From: Lachnospiraceae bacterium NC2004
Lineage (GTDB): Bacteria; Bacillota; Clostridia; Lachnospirales; Lachnospiraceae
Assembly (NCBI GenBank): GCA_000621905.1
Contig: JHXB01000011.1
Span: 1 to 64,000 of the forward strand
Direction: 5' to 3'
DNA: 64,000 nucleotides
Each line of letters starts with the position of its first letter. Position 1 is the stretch's first letter. Below the pieces are notes generated by a model. It ran no database searches. It saw nothing but the letters and a program-made list of their open reading frames with translations, and had not been told where the DNA came from. Positions 1 through 8,795 of the stretch are shown one piece after another. The translations under genes and the position numbers were made by a program.

Positions 1-133
1 GTTCAAAGGAGATTTTCTTTGTACGAGTGAAGCTGGAATTTGGCGATACAATTAATTCGTCTCGATAATCAAGAAGTGAATTGATTGTAAATAACAGAGT
101 TTTTTTGATGTAATTAGCAGTATGTTTTTTCAT
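1..133 (-). CDS. Transposase N-terminus, partial (probably IS4-type)
   Basis: An open frame starts at an ATG at 133 behind a GGAGGTG ribosome binding site (141-147) and runs off the left edge of the window, giving 44 residues. The translation begins MKKHTANYIKKTLLFTINSL and ends with an SSFTRTKKISFE-like stretch. The Phe-Thr-Arg-x-(K/R)-(K/L) sequence followed by Ser-Phe recalls the N-terminal region of IS4-like DDE transposases of clostridia, where a basic segment precedes the DNA-binding part. The catalytic domain lies outside the window, so intactness cannot be judged. Family assignment is from memory of the N-terminal pattern only. Confidence 0.5.
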   Translation of the reverse strand, partial: MKKHTANYIKKTLLFTINSLLDYRDELIVSPNSSFTRTKKISFE

Positions 134-212
134 AAAAAAGCACCTCCAAAATAGTCTATAATCAAGGGCTGTCGCGCATATTTGCAGCTATTTGTCAAGT
201 GTTTTTTTGAAA

Positions 213-244
213 AAAACAAAAAAACAGAGGATATTTCACCTCTG
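213..244 (-). terminator. Terminator after the 1432-residue protein gene
   Basis: Read on the minus strand, CAGAGG (239-244) pairs with CCTCTG (225-230) around an 8-nt loop and is followed by a T-rich run. It lies about 90 nt beyond the stop codon of the giant gene and would end its transcript before the transposase gene. Confidence 0.75.
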
Positions 245-293
245 AATAATATGTAATATTCTATTGTTTTTGGGCTGAAACCTTATCTAAATG

Positions 294-315
294 ACATTGG
301 GACTGTCCCCATTGT
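294..315. repeat. Imperfect inverted repeat with GGGAC/GTCCC core
   Basis: The arms ACATTGGGAC and GTCCCCATTGT face each other around a single T, with one unpaired C. It lies between the giant gene stop and its terminator. Palindromes of this GGGACxGTCCC kind occur at the ends of some mobile elements, so it may mark an element boundary. No partner copy was found in the window. Confidence 0.45.
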
Positions 316-333
316 AAACTTATGTTTTAATAA

Positions 334-3300
334 TCACTTCTTCATTCCCTTTTTCTTGGTGTTATCAGCTTCCTTTTTAGCACCGGCGACAGGTTCATCC
401 TTTTTGACGTTCTGCTCGGCCTCTTTCTCTGCATCAAGAGCATCCTTAACATATTTCGTGGCTCTCTTTTTAAGATTCTTGTAGCTGTTAAGCCTGTCCA
501 TGATAGATGCAACGTCCCTGGATTTATCAAATACATCCTTCTCAAGCCCCTTTTTGATATACTCTCTGGTTTTATCCAGCTCATCAGGATTGATAACCAT
601 ACTCATAAAATCAGGCTTGTCTTGATTATCCTTAGCAAGACTATATGCCAAAATATCGGCAACCGTGTCAATCATATGATTTCTGAAGGACATGTAGTCG
701 GCTCGTTTTTTAGCAGATGCGCTATCAGTCTTTATATATAACTCACCAAGGTCATAACGTAATGGAGAATCCTCACTTGAGATAGATGACTTAACATCAG
801 CCATTCTCTGCTCTTCACTGTTCCATATCTTCTTCCATTTCTCAAGCTTATCAAGAGCTACATTCCATATATCTCTGGCATGCTTAGGGTCATTCTTAAC
901 AAGTTTCTTATATACATTGTTGGTCTGTTCAAGGTACTTGAATCTGGAATCATCTTCGTTACGAAGCGACTTTTTCCATTCCGAAATCGCAGTCTTCGGA
1001 TTCTTTTTTACCATATTGGCGAATATATCATTCTCCGCAAGAGACTTCACTTCATCGTCAAATGTATCTTTAAAATCTTTTGATGTTATCAAATCCTCCA
1101 AAAAGCTAATCTCATATGTTCCTGCACCGGTCTCTGCCCGTCTAATCTTATTAAGATATTTACTCTTAATAAACTTCCTTGCAACAGTATACGGATTGGT
1201 TTCAAGCAGGCTATCCATGATATCCACAAAGGACTCTTCCTTGGTTTTGGAAGATGCAACCTCCATAAGTTGCCTTCTTAAGAAATCCTTCTCTTTAGAA
1301 TTAACATAAATAGGTGTCTTCTCTGCATAACCTCCATCCTTTAAATCATTATTACTTATGTTCACCTTTCTTGTAATGGCTTTTTTCTTAAGGTCGCTCC
1401 ACTTTTCTTTAAGCTTGTTAGAACCGGTAGTGTTCTTAAGATTTTTGTTACTCCTGATACCTACCCCGTAAGATAAATCCTTTAAGGTTTCAATTCTGTA
1501 GCCGAGTTCTTCCGTCAGGTCCTTAGAAACACGAATCCTCTCCTTGCCATTCTCTCTATAACCGCTGACTAACCAGCCTAATCCCGTATCATGCGCCTTA
1601 TAATACTGATTAGCGGCAGTTCTAAGTTCCTTAAGAGCTGTCTCTAATTCCTCATATGAAAGATTATAGTCTCTAAAGTTATTGTTATCAAAATCAGTTG
1701 CTCTGATACATTTATTCAAAGCGGCTGTCATCTTCTTATAGGTATCTGAACCACTCTTAGCAGCATTTCTAGCATCCGCAGCGGCAAAATTGGCATCTTG
1801 ATTGTCCTGAGTGGCTGTAAGTCTATTCTTAAGGCCTTTAAGATAATCATTTAAGTCATTGATACCCTTATAGAATGATATCTCGTTATCAATCGTTCTT
1901 ACACTCTTAGAAATCTTATAAGGAGCTATCGCTTCTAATTCGTTCTTCTCATTGATGATATATGTATCTACTGTGATATCGGACTTACCCCTAAACATCT
2001 CATCAACAACTCTTGCCTTTAACAAAAAGCTTTTATCTGCTTCAGGATAATCCTTGTATTCCGCTCCCCATAATTCATCAGGAGTCTTACCATTGATCTT
2101 GATAAGTTCAAGCGGATCTTTGATTCCAATTAAATCGTATATTTTGCCTGCATTATCACCATTGTAGAAATTATAAAAGGCATCATTTACCAGTTTCACG
2201 AACTTCCTGGTCTCATCATCATACTCCATCGCCTTATGTAATGAATCAGAATCGTTGGAATTGCCCATAATCTTGGCGTATCCGGATTCTGCAACATATG
2301 CCTCCGCACCCGAGCCAAATGTGTTAACTTTATCTGCTAAGCTTTCTGCAAATGATACAATTCCGGCCTCTGAATTAAACTCCAGTCTTGCCTCCTCTAC
2401 AGCTGATTTATATCTTTTGGCAAAATCCTTCTCAAAATCCTTACTCTTGCCGGTTAAGTAGTCTAAGGCTCCTTCAGTAGCCGGATTGGCTGATAAAATA
2501 GCAAGAACCGTGGTCTCATAAAGTCCCAATACCCCTACACTCTTCTCTATCTCGCTAATCGTCTTACCTCTTATAACATCCGATGTAACAAGACCCATAT
2601 GCGCTCTTGACTGGGCATATATTCCATAATATTTATTCCTTGATTTAGGAGCAGCTTTTATCTCATGACTAAGTCCCTGCGGTGCGTAAGAATTAAGAAA
2701 CTCATATCCGAATCCGTTAAGAGCATAAAAAGGTGACATAATCTCCTCTTGAGTCTTGCCGTCAAAGAACTTAGATGCAGTATCAAATCCCGCACGTTTA
2801 ACCATAAGCTCATATTCCTGAGTAATATTAATCATATTAGTGCTTAATTCAATATACTCCGGAATATGTTCATACATAACATCAGCGTCACCAAAATTTA
2901 TGTCATGGAAACGATAAGATTTAAACTTCTCTGCGGCATTTTTGAACATATCAACCAATGTCTTAACGGAAGCGTTCCGCTTCTCGCCTTCAGGTACAAC
3001 AAGTGAGTTGTCCTTTATGAACTTATTAAAGTCGTTAAGCATTTCATCGAATTCAGGCTGTCCGACTCTAAGCTTAGTGGCTTCATCATAGCTAAGACCC
3101 TTGACTCCCATAAGATACGCCAAGAACACTCCGGCATTTCTGTTATCAGCCGTAGCAGTGAAACCAATCGCTTTTAAATCGTCCGTATTGGTGTGTTCTG
3201 ATATGTATGCAAAGCGTCCGATTAATTCTTCGCCTGCTTTACCTACGTGAAGAAGCTTCTTTATACGGGCAGCCCTTGACTTGTTCATACCATTAGGAGA

Positions 3301-4632
3301 GCCCGGATAATCATAAAGCTTCTCTACATCATTAATAGCCTCCAATTCCGAAGAAAGCGCCATATCAGTATACTTTCCTAATTCAGCTTCCAACGATATC
3401 ATCTTTTCACCGTAAGAAGAAGGATTGGCCTCTATATATTGATTATACTTATCAACATACGGCTTTATATCCCTTAAAAGCTTAATCCTGTCATCTTCTG
3501 ATTCTACCTTGCCCTCAAGAATATTGTCGATAGCTTCTAAGATACTGTCTTTATTCCTGACAAAATATTCATCAGACTTATTCTTGGCAATCATGATAAC
3601 AGTGTTTTTAGCACCTTTAAGTTCCTTAAGCATATTAAGCTCGCTGACAGTCCATCCGCTGTTTAAAAATGCAATCTCTTCGTTAATAATATCGCCGTAC
3701 AGTACCGTATATCTGCTTCCACCGGCTCCAAAAACCCAGCCGTTATCGTAATCTTTGTATTTCCTGTTCCCGGTACCTACTACTTCATCCTGAGTTTTGT
3801 CTGACAGCTTATTGTTAATCTTAGTCTGACTAAGAAGATGGTTGACGTACGCTTCCTTATATTCCTTCTCATGCTTCTCGTTGTTTATGCCACTCTCAAC
3901 AATATCATTATGCGGGATAACATTGTTGATAAAAAAATCCTGCTCGGCAAGCATCATATCAATCTGAGGAAAATTCCCGCTTAGTGCCTCGTATTTATCA
4001 AAATCATATACATACCCGTCAGTCTTACCATCCACAAACTCAGCGGTCGGAAGGTGGACCACGCCTGAATGTAAAGTATTGTAATTAGGATATTGATAGA
4101 CAAGGTCAAGAAAATCCGGTCTCTTCATAAGCTCAAAATGCCTTACAACATACTTGCAAAGCTTGTATCTGTAGCTGTTATTATCAAGCTTTGACATCTG
4201 TTTCTCTATGGCAGATAATGCCCTGTCAAGATAATTCTCTAATGTCGCATTCTTTTCCGGTTTGAGCAATTCTTCATATGTAGCCTTAAATCCGGTCTGC
4301 TTCTTCCCCTGACGTGACGCCTTCTTCTGAAAATCATCAACAAGGACATAAGACTCCATCATAAGCGAATCAAATTCCTCATATTCCTCAAGCTCGCTCT
4401 TTTCTTCCTCGGTGAGCTTAGTCTTATCGGCTTGCTTTTTCGCATCAAGTTTCGTTACATCAAATAAAACATCCTTTAAAAGCGTCATCGGAGAACTGAC
4501 ATCACTGGATATTCGCGCTGCACCATATATACTGTCACCGGCTTTACCGGGAACCATTACATCATTTAATATCTCTTCACTCACCTTAAATACTTCGCCC
4601 TGAATCTCATTAATGTTCTCTGCTTCTTTCAT
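334..4632 (-). CDS. Giant uncharacterised cytosolic protein (1432 aa)
   Basis: I do not recognise a named family. The protein has no signal peptide and no membrane segment. It reads as largely alpha-helical and rich in Lys, Asp, Glu and Asn, with a short basic and acidic tail ending KKGMKK. The middle (about residues 630-1000) has many aromatic/Gly turns, and around residue 1020-1080 a Leu-rich helix leads into Tyr-Tyr-Lys-Ala-His and GLGWLVSGY. That stretch resembles other very large lachnospiral hypothetical proteins. The ATG at 4632 has a strong AGGAGG site 8 nt upstream. It stands alone between its own extended -10 promoter and terminator, next to a transposase, which suggests accessory DNA. 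Codon use looks like the neighbours. Function is unknown; a structural or effector role would be guesswork. Confidence 0.85.
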   Translation of the reverse strand: MKEAENINEIQGEVFKVSEEILNDVMVPGKAGDSIYGAARISSDVSSPMTLLKDVLFDVTKLDAKKQADKTKLTEEEKSELEEYEEFDSLMMESYVLVDDFQKKASRQGKKQTGFKATYEELLKPEKNATLENYLDRALSAIEKQMSKLDNNSYRYKLCKYVVRHFELMKRPDFLDLVYQYPNYNTLHSGVVHLPTAEFVDGKTDGYVYDFDKYEALSGNFPQIDMMLAEQDFFINNVIPHNDIVESGINNEKHEKEYKEAYVNHLLSQTKINNKLSDKTQDEVVGTGNRKYKDYDNGWVFGAGGSRYTVLYGDIINEEIAFLNSGWTVSELNMLKELKGAKNTVIMIAKNKSDEYFVRNKDSILEAIDNILEGKVESEDDRIKLLRDIKPYVDKYNQYIEANPSSYGEKMISLEAELGKYTDMALSSELEAINDVEKLYDYPGSPNGMNKSRAARIKKLLHVGKAGEELIGRFAYISEHTNTDDLKAIGFTATADNRNAGVFLAYLMGVKGLSYDEATKLRVGQPEFDEMLNDFNKFIKDNSLVVPEGEKRNASVKTLVDMFKNAAEKFKSYRFHDINFGDADVMYEHIPEYIELSTNMINITQEYELMVKRAGFDTASKFFDGKTQEEIMSPFYALNGFGYEFLNSYAPQGLSHEIKAAPKSRNKYYGIYAQSRAHMGLVTSDVIRGKTISEIEKSVGVLGLYETTVLAILSANPATEGALDYLTGKSKDFEKDFAKRYKSAVEEARLEFNSEAGIVSFAESLADKVNTFGSGAEAYVAESGYAKIMGNSNDSDSLHKAMEYDDETRKFVKLVNDAFYNFYNGDNAGKIYDLIGIKDPLELIKINGKTPDELWGAEYKDYPEADKSFLLKARVVDEMFRGKSDITVDTYIINEKNELEAIAPYKISKSVRTIDNEISFYKGINDLNDYLKGLKNRLTATQDNQDANFAAADARNAAKSGSDTYKKMTAALNKCIRATDFDNNNFRDYNLSYEELETALKELRTAANQYYKAHDTGLGWLVSGYRENGKERIRVSKDLTEELGYRIETLKDLSYGVGIRSNKNLKNTTGSNKLKEKWSDLKKKAITRKVNISNNDLKDGGYAEKTPIYVNSKEKDFLRRQLMEVASSKTKEESFVDIMDSLLETNPYTVARKFIKSKYLNKIRRAETGAGTYEISFLEDLITSKDFKDTFDDEVKSLAENDIFANMVKKNPKTAISEWKKSLRNEDDSRFKYLEQTNNVYKKLVKNDPKHARDIWNVALDKLEKWKKIWNSEEQRMADVKSSISSEDSPLRYDLGELYIKTDSASAKKRADYMSFRNHMIDTVADILAYSLAKDNQDKPDFMSMVINPDELDKTREYIKKGLEKDVFDKSRDVASIMDRLNSYKNLKKRATKYVKDALDAEKEAEQNVKKDEPVAGAKKEADNTKKKGMKK

Positions 4633-4689
4633 AACTAACTCCTCCTAATCCTGTCAATCTGACAGAAAGTACATAATCTCCTGTAGTTA

Positions 4690-4698
4690 AGTATAACA
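4690..4698 (-). promoter_or_regulatory. Extended -10 promoter of the giant gene
   Basis: On the minus strand TGT-TATACT forms an extended -10 element about 60 nt before the ATG. No good -35 is seen at the usual distance. A small CTGTC/GACAG hairpin lies in the leader between it and the AGGAGG site. Confidence 0.5.
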
Positions 4699-4733
4699 TA
4701 AAAAATGCAACAAAACCGCAACAAACAAAAAAA

Positions 4734-4753
4734 GAGCGCAAAAAATCACGCTC
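4734..4753 (-). terminator. Terminator after surE
   Basis: On the minus strand GAGCG (4749-4753) pairs with CGCTC (4734-4738) around a 10-nt T-rich loop and is followed by seven T. It closes the rnz-to-surE operon. Confidence 0.75.
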
Positions 4754-4759
4754 CGATTG

Positions 4760-5476
4760 CTAAGAAATATTGGTTGCTATACCGATAGACACATAATTAT
4801 CGAGAATCGCCCTAAGATCGGTGCCTTCGCTTGCTTCATAATTCCTGGCACCATTAACCATGTAAGAAATCCTACCGTCAGGATTCATAGTCTCAGTGTA
4901 TGTGTCTTTGTAGAATTCATCAACAGACACTTCCCTATCTCTTAATATCCCCTTGCATTCGCTTAACGGACACTCCGGGAAATTGACATTCCAAATCTGA
5001 TTAACCCCTAAAGGCTTGTCGATAAGCTCAGCCATAATCTCACCAAGGTATCTGTCAGTCACTTCGTGAATATCAGATGCTCCTTCAGAAAATGCTATCG
5101 AGTGAATCTTCTGAAACGCTGCCTCAAATGCTCCTCCCGCTGTTGCAGAATACTGAAGGTCTGAAGCCATATTGTAACCATAATTAATCCCCGAAAATAC
5201 ATAATCCGGCTTATTAGGTACAATATTGAGAACACCTATCCTTACACAATCCGCAGGAAACCCTGTACACTTAAATGCATGAACACCCTCAACCGGAAAA
5301 TCAACCTCCCACGCATCAAAGCTATGCCTTAATATAACGCTGTGTGAAGCTCCGCTCCTCTCGGTATCAGGCGCAACTACCCATACCTCACCGAATTCCT
5401 TAGCAGCTTCAGCAAGTCTGATTATTCCGTTCGAATTAATACCATCATCATTGGTGATAAGTATCTTCTTAGCCAT
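4760..5476 (-). CDS. surE: 5'/3'-nucleotidase SurE
   Basis: SurE removes phosphate from nucleoside 5'- and 3'-monophosphates using a divalent metal. The 238-residue length is normal for the family. The N-terminal ITNDDGINSNGI carries the paired metal-binding aspartates, SGASHSV (about residue 42) supplies the conserved serine, and GINYGYNM (about residue 95) the asparagine ligand. It is the last gene of the rnz-tsaD-ispD-surE operon, 10 nt after ispD, and is followed by a clear terminator. The ATG has a GGGGGT-type binding site upstream. Confidence 0.95.
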   Translation of the reverse strand: MAKKILITNDDGINSNGIIRLAEAAKEFGEVWVVAPDTERSGASHSVILRHSFDAWEVDFPVEGVHAFKCTGFPADCVRIGVLNIVPNKPDYVFSGINYGYNMASDLQYSATAGGAFEAAFQKIHSIAFSEGASDIHEVTDRYLGEIMAELIDKPLGVNQIWNVNFPECPLSECKGILRDREVSVDEFYKDTYTETMNPDGRISYMVNGARNYEASEGTDLRAILDNYVSIGIATNIS

Positions 5477-5486
5477 AACTACCCCC

Positions 5487-6164
5487 TTAACTTAATAACT
5501 CTGTAATTCTTGATACATCCTCAGGTGTTGTAACTTTTATGTTATCGTAATCCCCTTCAACTACCTTAACCTTCAGTTTCCCATACTTCTCCATAACCAT
5601 GGAATCGTCTGTTATACTTGTATCATTTGACAAATGCATCTTGTCATACGCGCTTCGTATCGCATTGTACCTAAATCCTTGCGGAGTCTGAACCTGATAC
5701 AAAGTAGACCTAAGTGGTGTGTCACACACAACACCGTCTATCACGACCTTGATTGTATCCTTGACAGGCACTGCAGGGATTGCCGCTCCACTCCTGCCCG
5801 CCTCTTCAATAACAGAAGATATAACTTCTAATGATATGTTAGCTCTTGCAGAATCGTGTATAAGAACTATGTCATCATCTCTTCCGTTAACAGCTGATAA
5901 TCCATTATACACCGAATCATATCTCTCGTTACCGCCTACTATTACATCCTTAACCTTAGTAAAATGATACTTGTTCACTATATCCTTACACAGAGATACA
6001 TTATCCTCGTTGGTAACAATAACTATCTCATCTGCTTTAGATTTCTGAAATGTCTCTAAAGCATAGCTTATAAGTGGCTTGTTATTAATCATCATAAACT
6101 GCTTAGGCTTATCAAGCTTCATACGCTTTCCGCTGCCCGCTGCAAGTAATATAACACTAATCAT
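5487..6164 (-). CDS. ispD: 2-C-methyl-D-erythritol 4-phosphate cytidylyltransferase
   Basis: IspD transfers CMP from CTP to methylerythritol 4-phosphate, the third step of the non-mevalonate isoprenoid pathway. The 225-residue protein opens with the nucleotide-binding loop LLAAGSGKRM followed by the conserved KPKQF. VLIHDSAR near residue 102 and the C-terminal VTTPEDV are also typical. The start lies 2 nt after the tsaD stop, so translation is probably coupled. No other pathway gene is in the window. A TarI-like cytidylyltransferase is the main alternative, but no teichoic acid genes are nearby. Confidence 0.92.
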   Translation of the reverse strand: MISVILLAAGSGKRMKLDKPKQFMMINNKPLISYALETFQKSKADEIVIVTNEDNVSLCKDIVNKYHFTKVKDVIVGGNERYDSVYNGLSAVNGRDDDIVLIHDSARANISLEVISSVIEEAGRSGAAIPAVPVKDTIKVVIDGVVCDTPLRSTLYQVQTPQGFRYNAIRSAYDKMHLSNDTSITDDSMVMEKYGKLKVKVVEGDYDNIKVTTPEDVSRITELLS

Positions 6165-6166
6165 AA

Positions 6167-7186
6167 TTATTCTCCAAGTTTAAGGTTGGCTACGGCATTC
6201 AAATCAAGTCCATGCCTTACACCATTCATATACTCGTAGTATCCGGCAACTGCAATCATTACACCATTGTCTGTACAATAAACAGGAGAAGGGTAATAAA
6301 ACTCTAAACCTTCTCTCTCACACGCTTCCTTCATGCCGGCTCTCAATGCGGAATTGGCCGCAACACCGCCACCAATTGTGACAACAGGGATATCATAATC
6401 CTTAGCAGCCCTTACAGTATGATCAACCAAAACATCAACTACACTCGCCTGAAATGACGCTGCAACATCTGCCTGATTGACAGTCTCGCCTTTCATTTCA
6501 CATTTGTTGAGGTAATTCAAAACTGCTGACTTAAGACCGCTGAAACTAAAATCATATACTGAATTCTCCACCTTAGCTCTTGGAAATGCTATTGCTTCCG
6601 GATTGCCTTCCTTAGAGAGTGCATCAACCTTAGGGCCTCCGGGATATCCTAGTCCTATAGCTCTTGCAACTTTGTCAAATGCCTCTCCTGCGGCGTCATC
6701 TAAAGTACGTCCTATAACTTCGTACTTACCATAGTCTCTTACAATTACAAGATGTGAATGTCCACCTGATGCAACCATAGATATGAAAGGTGGTTCAAGC
6801 TCCTTATGTTCAATATACACTGCATTGATATGTCCTTCGATATGGTGAACACCGACGAGCGGAATATTCTTAGCGTAACATATAGCCTTAGCCTCCGATA
6901 CACCCACTAGCAACGCTCCTACGAGCCCTGGACCGTATGTCACAGCTATAGCATCAAGGTCATCGAGTGTAACATCTGCTTGCTTTAACGCTTCTTTGAT
7001 AACTATATTAATCTTCTCTGTATGCTTTCTTGAGGCTATCTCAGGCACCACACCGCCGTAGAGGGTGTGAATGTCTATCTGTGAGTCGATAACATTTGAC
7101 AAAACTTCCCTGCCGTTCTTGACAACAGAAGCTGCCGTCTCATCACACGATGTCTCAATTCCAAGTATCAATATATCCTTAGACAT
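6167..7186 (-). CDS. tsaD: tRNA t6A37 threonylcarbamoyltransferase TsaD
   Basis: TsaD transfers threonylcarbamoyl from TC-AMP to A37 of ANN-decoding tRNAs, working with TsaB and TsaE. The 339-residue protein begins [14 protein letters not shown], typical of the ASKHA fold. The metal site is seen as GVHHIEGH (about residues 115-122) and the C-terminal [15 protein letters not shown] is also conserved. Its partners tsaE and tsaB lie 5 kb away in the next operon (12449-11318), so the pathway is split over two transcripts here. The AGGAG site is 8 nt before the ATG. Confidence 0.97.
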   Translation of the reverse strand: MSKDILILGIETSCDETAASVVKNGREVLSNVIDSQIDIHTLYGGVVPEIASRKHTEKINIVIKEALKQADVTLDDLDAIAVTYGPGLVGALLVGVSEAKAICYAKNIPLVGVHHIEGHINAVYIEHKELEPPFISMVASGGHSHLVIVRDYGKYEVIGRTLDDAAGEAFDKVARAIGLGYPGGPKVDALSKEGNPEAIAFPRAKVENSVYDFSFSGLKSAVLNYLNKCEMKGETVNQADVAASFQASVVDVLVDHTVRAAKDYDIPVVTIGGGVAANSALRAGMKEACEREGLEFYYPSPVYCTDNGVMIAVAGYYEYMNGVRHGLDLNAVANLKLGE

Positions 7187-7197
7187 ATTATAATCTC

Positions 7198-7818
7198 CTA
7201 ATCCTTCTTCTTGGTAGTTGACGAATTGCTTAGATCACTCTCTTTGGAGTTATCTCTCTGCCATCCTAATATCTTAAAATGACCATCTTTATCCTTGACA
7301 AGTACATACAGATATATCTGCTTGTATGTTGTTTTATCGTCGAGAATAGTGTATGTAGCGTAGAGATTGGCCACATCCTCGCCGTCAACCTCGCTGTATG
7401 TAGTCTGGCTCTCTTCATCTATCTCATAGTTGGTAATCTTGTACTTCTTGCCATCGTGGGAATCAAGCTCCGCAAGAATAGAGCTAATCTGCTCTTCCTT
7501 CGTATTGCCCTGATTGTTCAACAATCTGTCGTCATATAAAAGCCTCATCTGATCAACCATCTTGGAAAGCTTATCATCAGAAAGTTCGGATGCATATATC
7601 TGCTGGAGCATCCTGACATGAAGCTTCACCACATCCCTAGGTTTCTTAGGATAGTTGCCCTCTATATCTTCTAAGATCAATCTGTCTGCTTCAGATACTT
7701 TGGTATTCTGAAGTTCAACGGCTTTTCTGTTGGAAACATATGCGTAGTAGCCTAATACAAGTACAACCATAATAACAACTGTAACCGTTGTTCTTATAAC
7801 ACCTTTATTAGCTCCCAT
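7198..7818 (-). CDS. Single-pass membrane protein of unknown function
   Basis: The 206-residue product has a short basic N-terminus, one transmembrane helix (about residues 9-27, [17 protein letters not shown]) and a soluble domain predicted outside the membrane. The tail is rich in Ser, Thr and Lys. The soluble part alternates helices (residues 40-110) with a beta-rich region (125-190) containing Tyr-Ile-Leu-type strands. Its conserved place between rnz and tsaD suggests a stable housekeeping role in this lineage, but I know no function. It starts 9 nt after rnz. Confidence 0.85.
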   Translation of the reverse strand: MGANKGVIRTTVTVVIMVVLVLGYYAYVSNRKAVELQNTKVSEADRLILEDIEGNYPKKPRDVVKLHVRMLQQIYASELSDDKLSKMVDQMRLLYDDRLLNNQGNTKEEQISSILAELDSHDGKKYKITNYEIDEESQTTYSEVDGEDVANLYATYTILDDKTTYKQIYLYVLVKDKDGHFKILGWQRDNSKESDLSNSSTTKKKD

Positions 7819-7827
7819 AATATCACC

Positions 7828-8736
7828 TTATCCTTCAAAATTAAGTTCTACACTCTTGCCGTCCTCACCTAATACTGTGTTAGGAAATATACTCTTAGCA
7901 ACCTTTATATACTGCTTAGGATGAACCAGAGACGGACTGTAATGCGTAAGCCACATCTCCTTAACGTCAGCCTCTTTAGCTAAAGTTGCCGCCTCCGAAA
8001 ATGTCATATGCTTGTGATCCTTGGCCTTAGGCAGCTCCTCATCATCCCCGTACATACCTTCACATATGAATAAATCCGAGTTCTTCGCGTGTGTCGCGAT
8101 AACAGGAACAGGTCTCGTGTCAGTACAATAAGTTAATTTAAGTCCTTTTCTGTCAGGGCCAAGCACCATATCCGGTGTATATGTGATTCCCTCTTCTGTA
8201 ACTGTCTCACCTTTCTGCAAGCGATTCCAGCATTTAAGAGGAATTCCCTTCTCTTTGGCTCTCTCAGCATCAAACTTACCCGCTCTCTTAAGGCTGATAC
8301 TATAACCATAACAGGTAACGTTGTGTTTCACCCTAAAAGCTTCAATATCCAATCCTAAATATGAAAATGCTTGCTCGCCACCTTCTATCTCTACAAAATT
8401 GATATCAAATGGCAGATCAGGCGCCACAACTCTAAGCGAGTTAACAACCTTCTTAAGTCCTTTTGGTCCTATCATTGTCAAAGGCTCAGTCCTGTCTGCA
8501 TTACCCATTGTAAGCAAAAGTCCCGGTAGCCCGCTTATGTGATCACCATGAAAATGTGTTATTAAGATGACATCAATCGGCTTAAAACTCCAGCCCTTTT
8601 CTCTAATTGCAATCTGAGTTCCCTCGCCGCAATCAATCAAGACCGTGCTACCGTTGTATCTGACCATAAGTGATGTAAGCCACCTATAAGGAAGCGGCAT
8701 CATACCACCTGAGCCCAACAAACATACATCTAACAT
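7828..8736 (-). CDS. rnz: Ribonuclease Z (tRNA 3' endonuclease)
   Basis: RNase Z removes 3' trailers from tRNA precursors. The metallo-beta-lactamase signature HFHGDH appears near residue 62, with the further ligands in KDHKHMTF and LTHYSP. The length of 302 residues is normal. The open frame extends 18 codons further up, but that part overlaps the transketolase terminator. The ATG at 8736 follows GAATGAGG and begins MLDVCLLGSGG, as in other family members, so it is chosen here. It heads an operon with tsaD, ispD and surE. The tRNA-Leu in this window lacks an encoded CCA, the substrate type this enzyme cuts. Confidence 0.95.
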   Translation of the reverse strand: MLDVCLLGSGGMMPLPYRWLTSLMVRYNGSTVLIDCGEGTQIAIREKGWSFKPIDVILITHFHGDHISGLPGLLLTMGNADRTEPLTMIGPKGLKKVVNSLRVVAPDLPFDINFVEIEGGEQAFSYLGLDIEAFRVKHNVTCYGYSISLKRAGKFDAERAKEKGIPLKCWNRLQKGETVTEEGITYTPDMVLGPDRKGLKLTYCTDTRPVPVIATHAKNSDLFICEGMYGDDEELPKAKDHKHMTFSEAATLAKEADVKEMWLTHYSPSLVHPKQYIKVAKSIFPNTVLGEDGKSVELNFEG

Positions 8737-8752
8737 AAAAACCTCATTCTTT

Positions 8753-8788
8753 AAAAGGCTTCGGAAAAAGCATATTCTTTCCGAAGCC
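8753..8788 (-). terminator. Terminator after tkt
   Basis: An 11-bp perfect stem, GGCTTCGGAAA (8757-8767) with TTTCCGAAGCC (8778-8788), starts 7 nt after the tkt stop and is followed by TTTT on the minus strand. It separates tkt from rnz. Confidence 0.9.
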
Positions 8789-8795
8789 ATATTAA

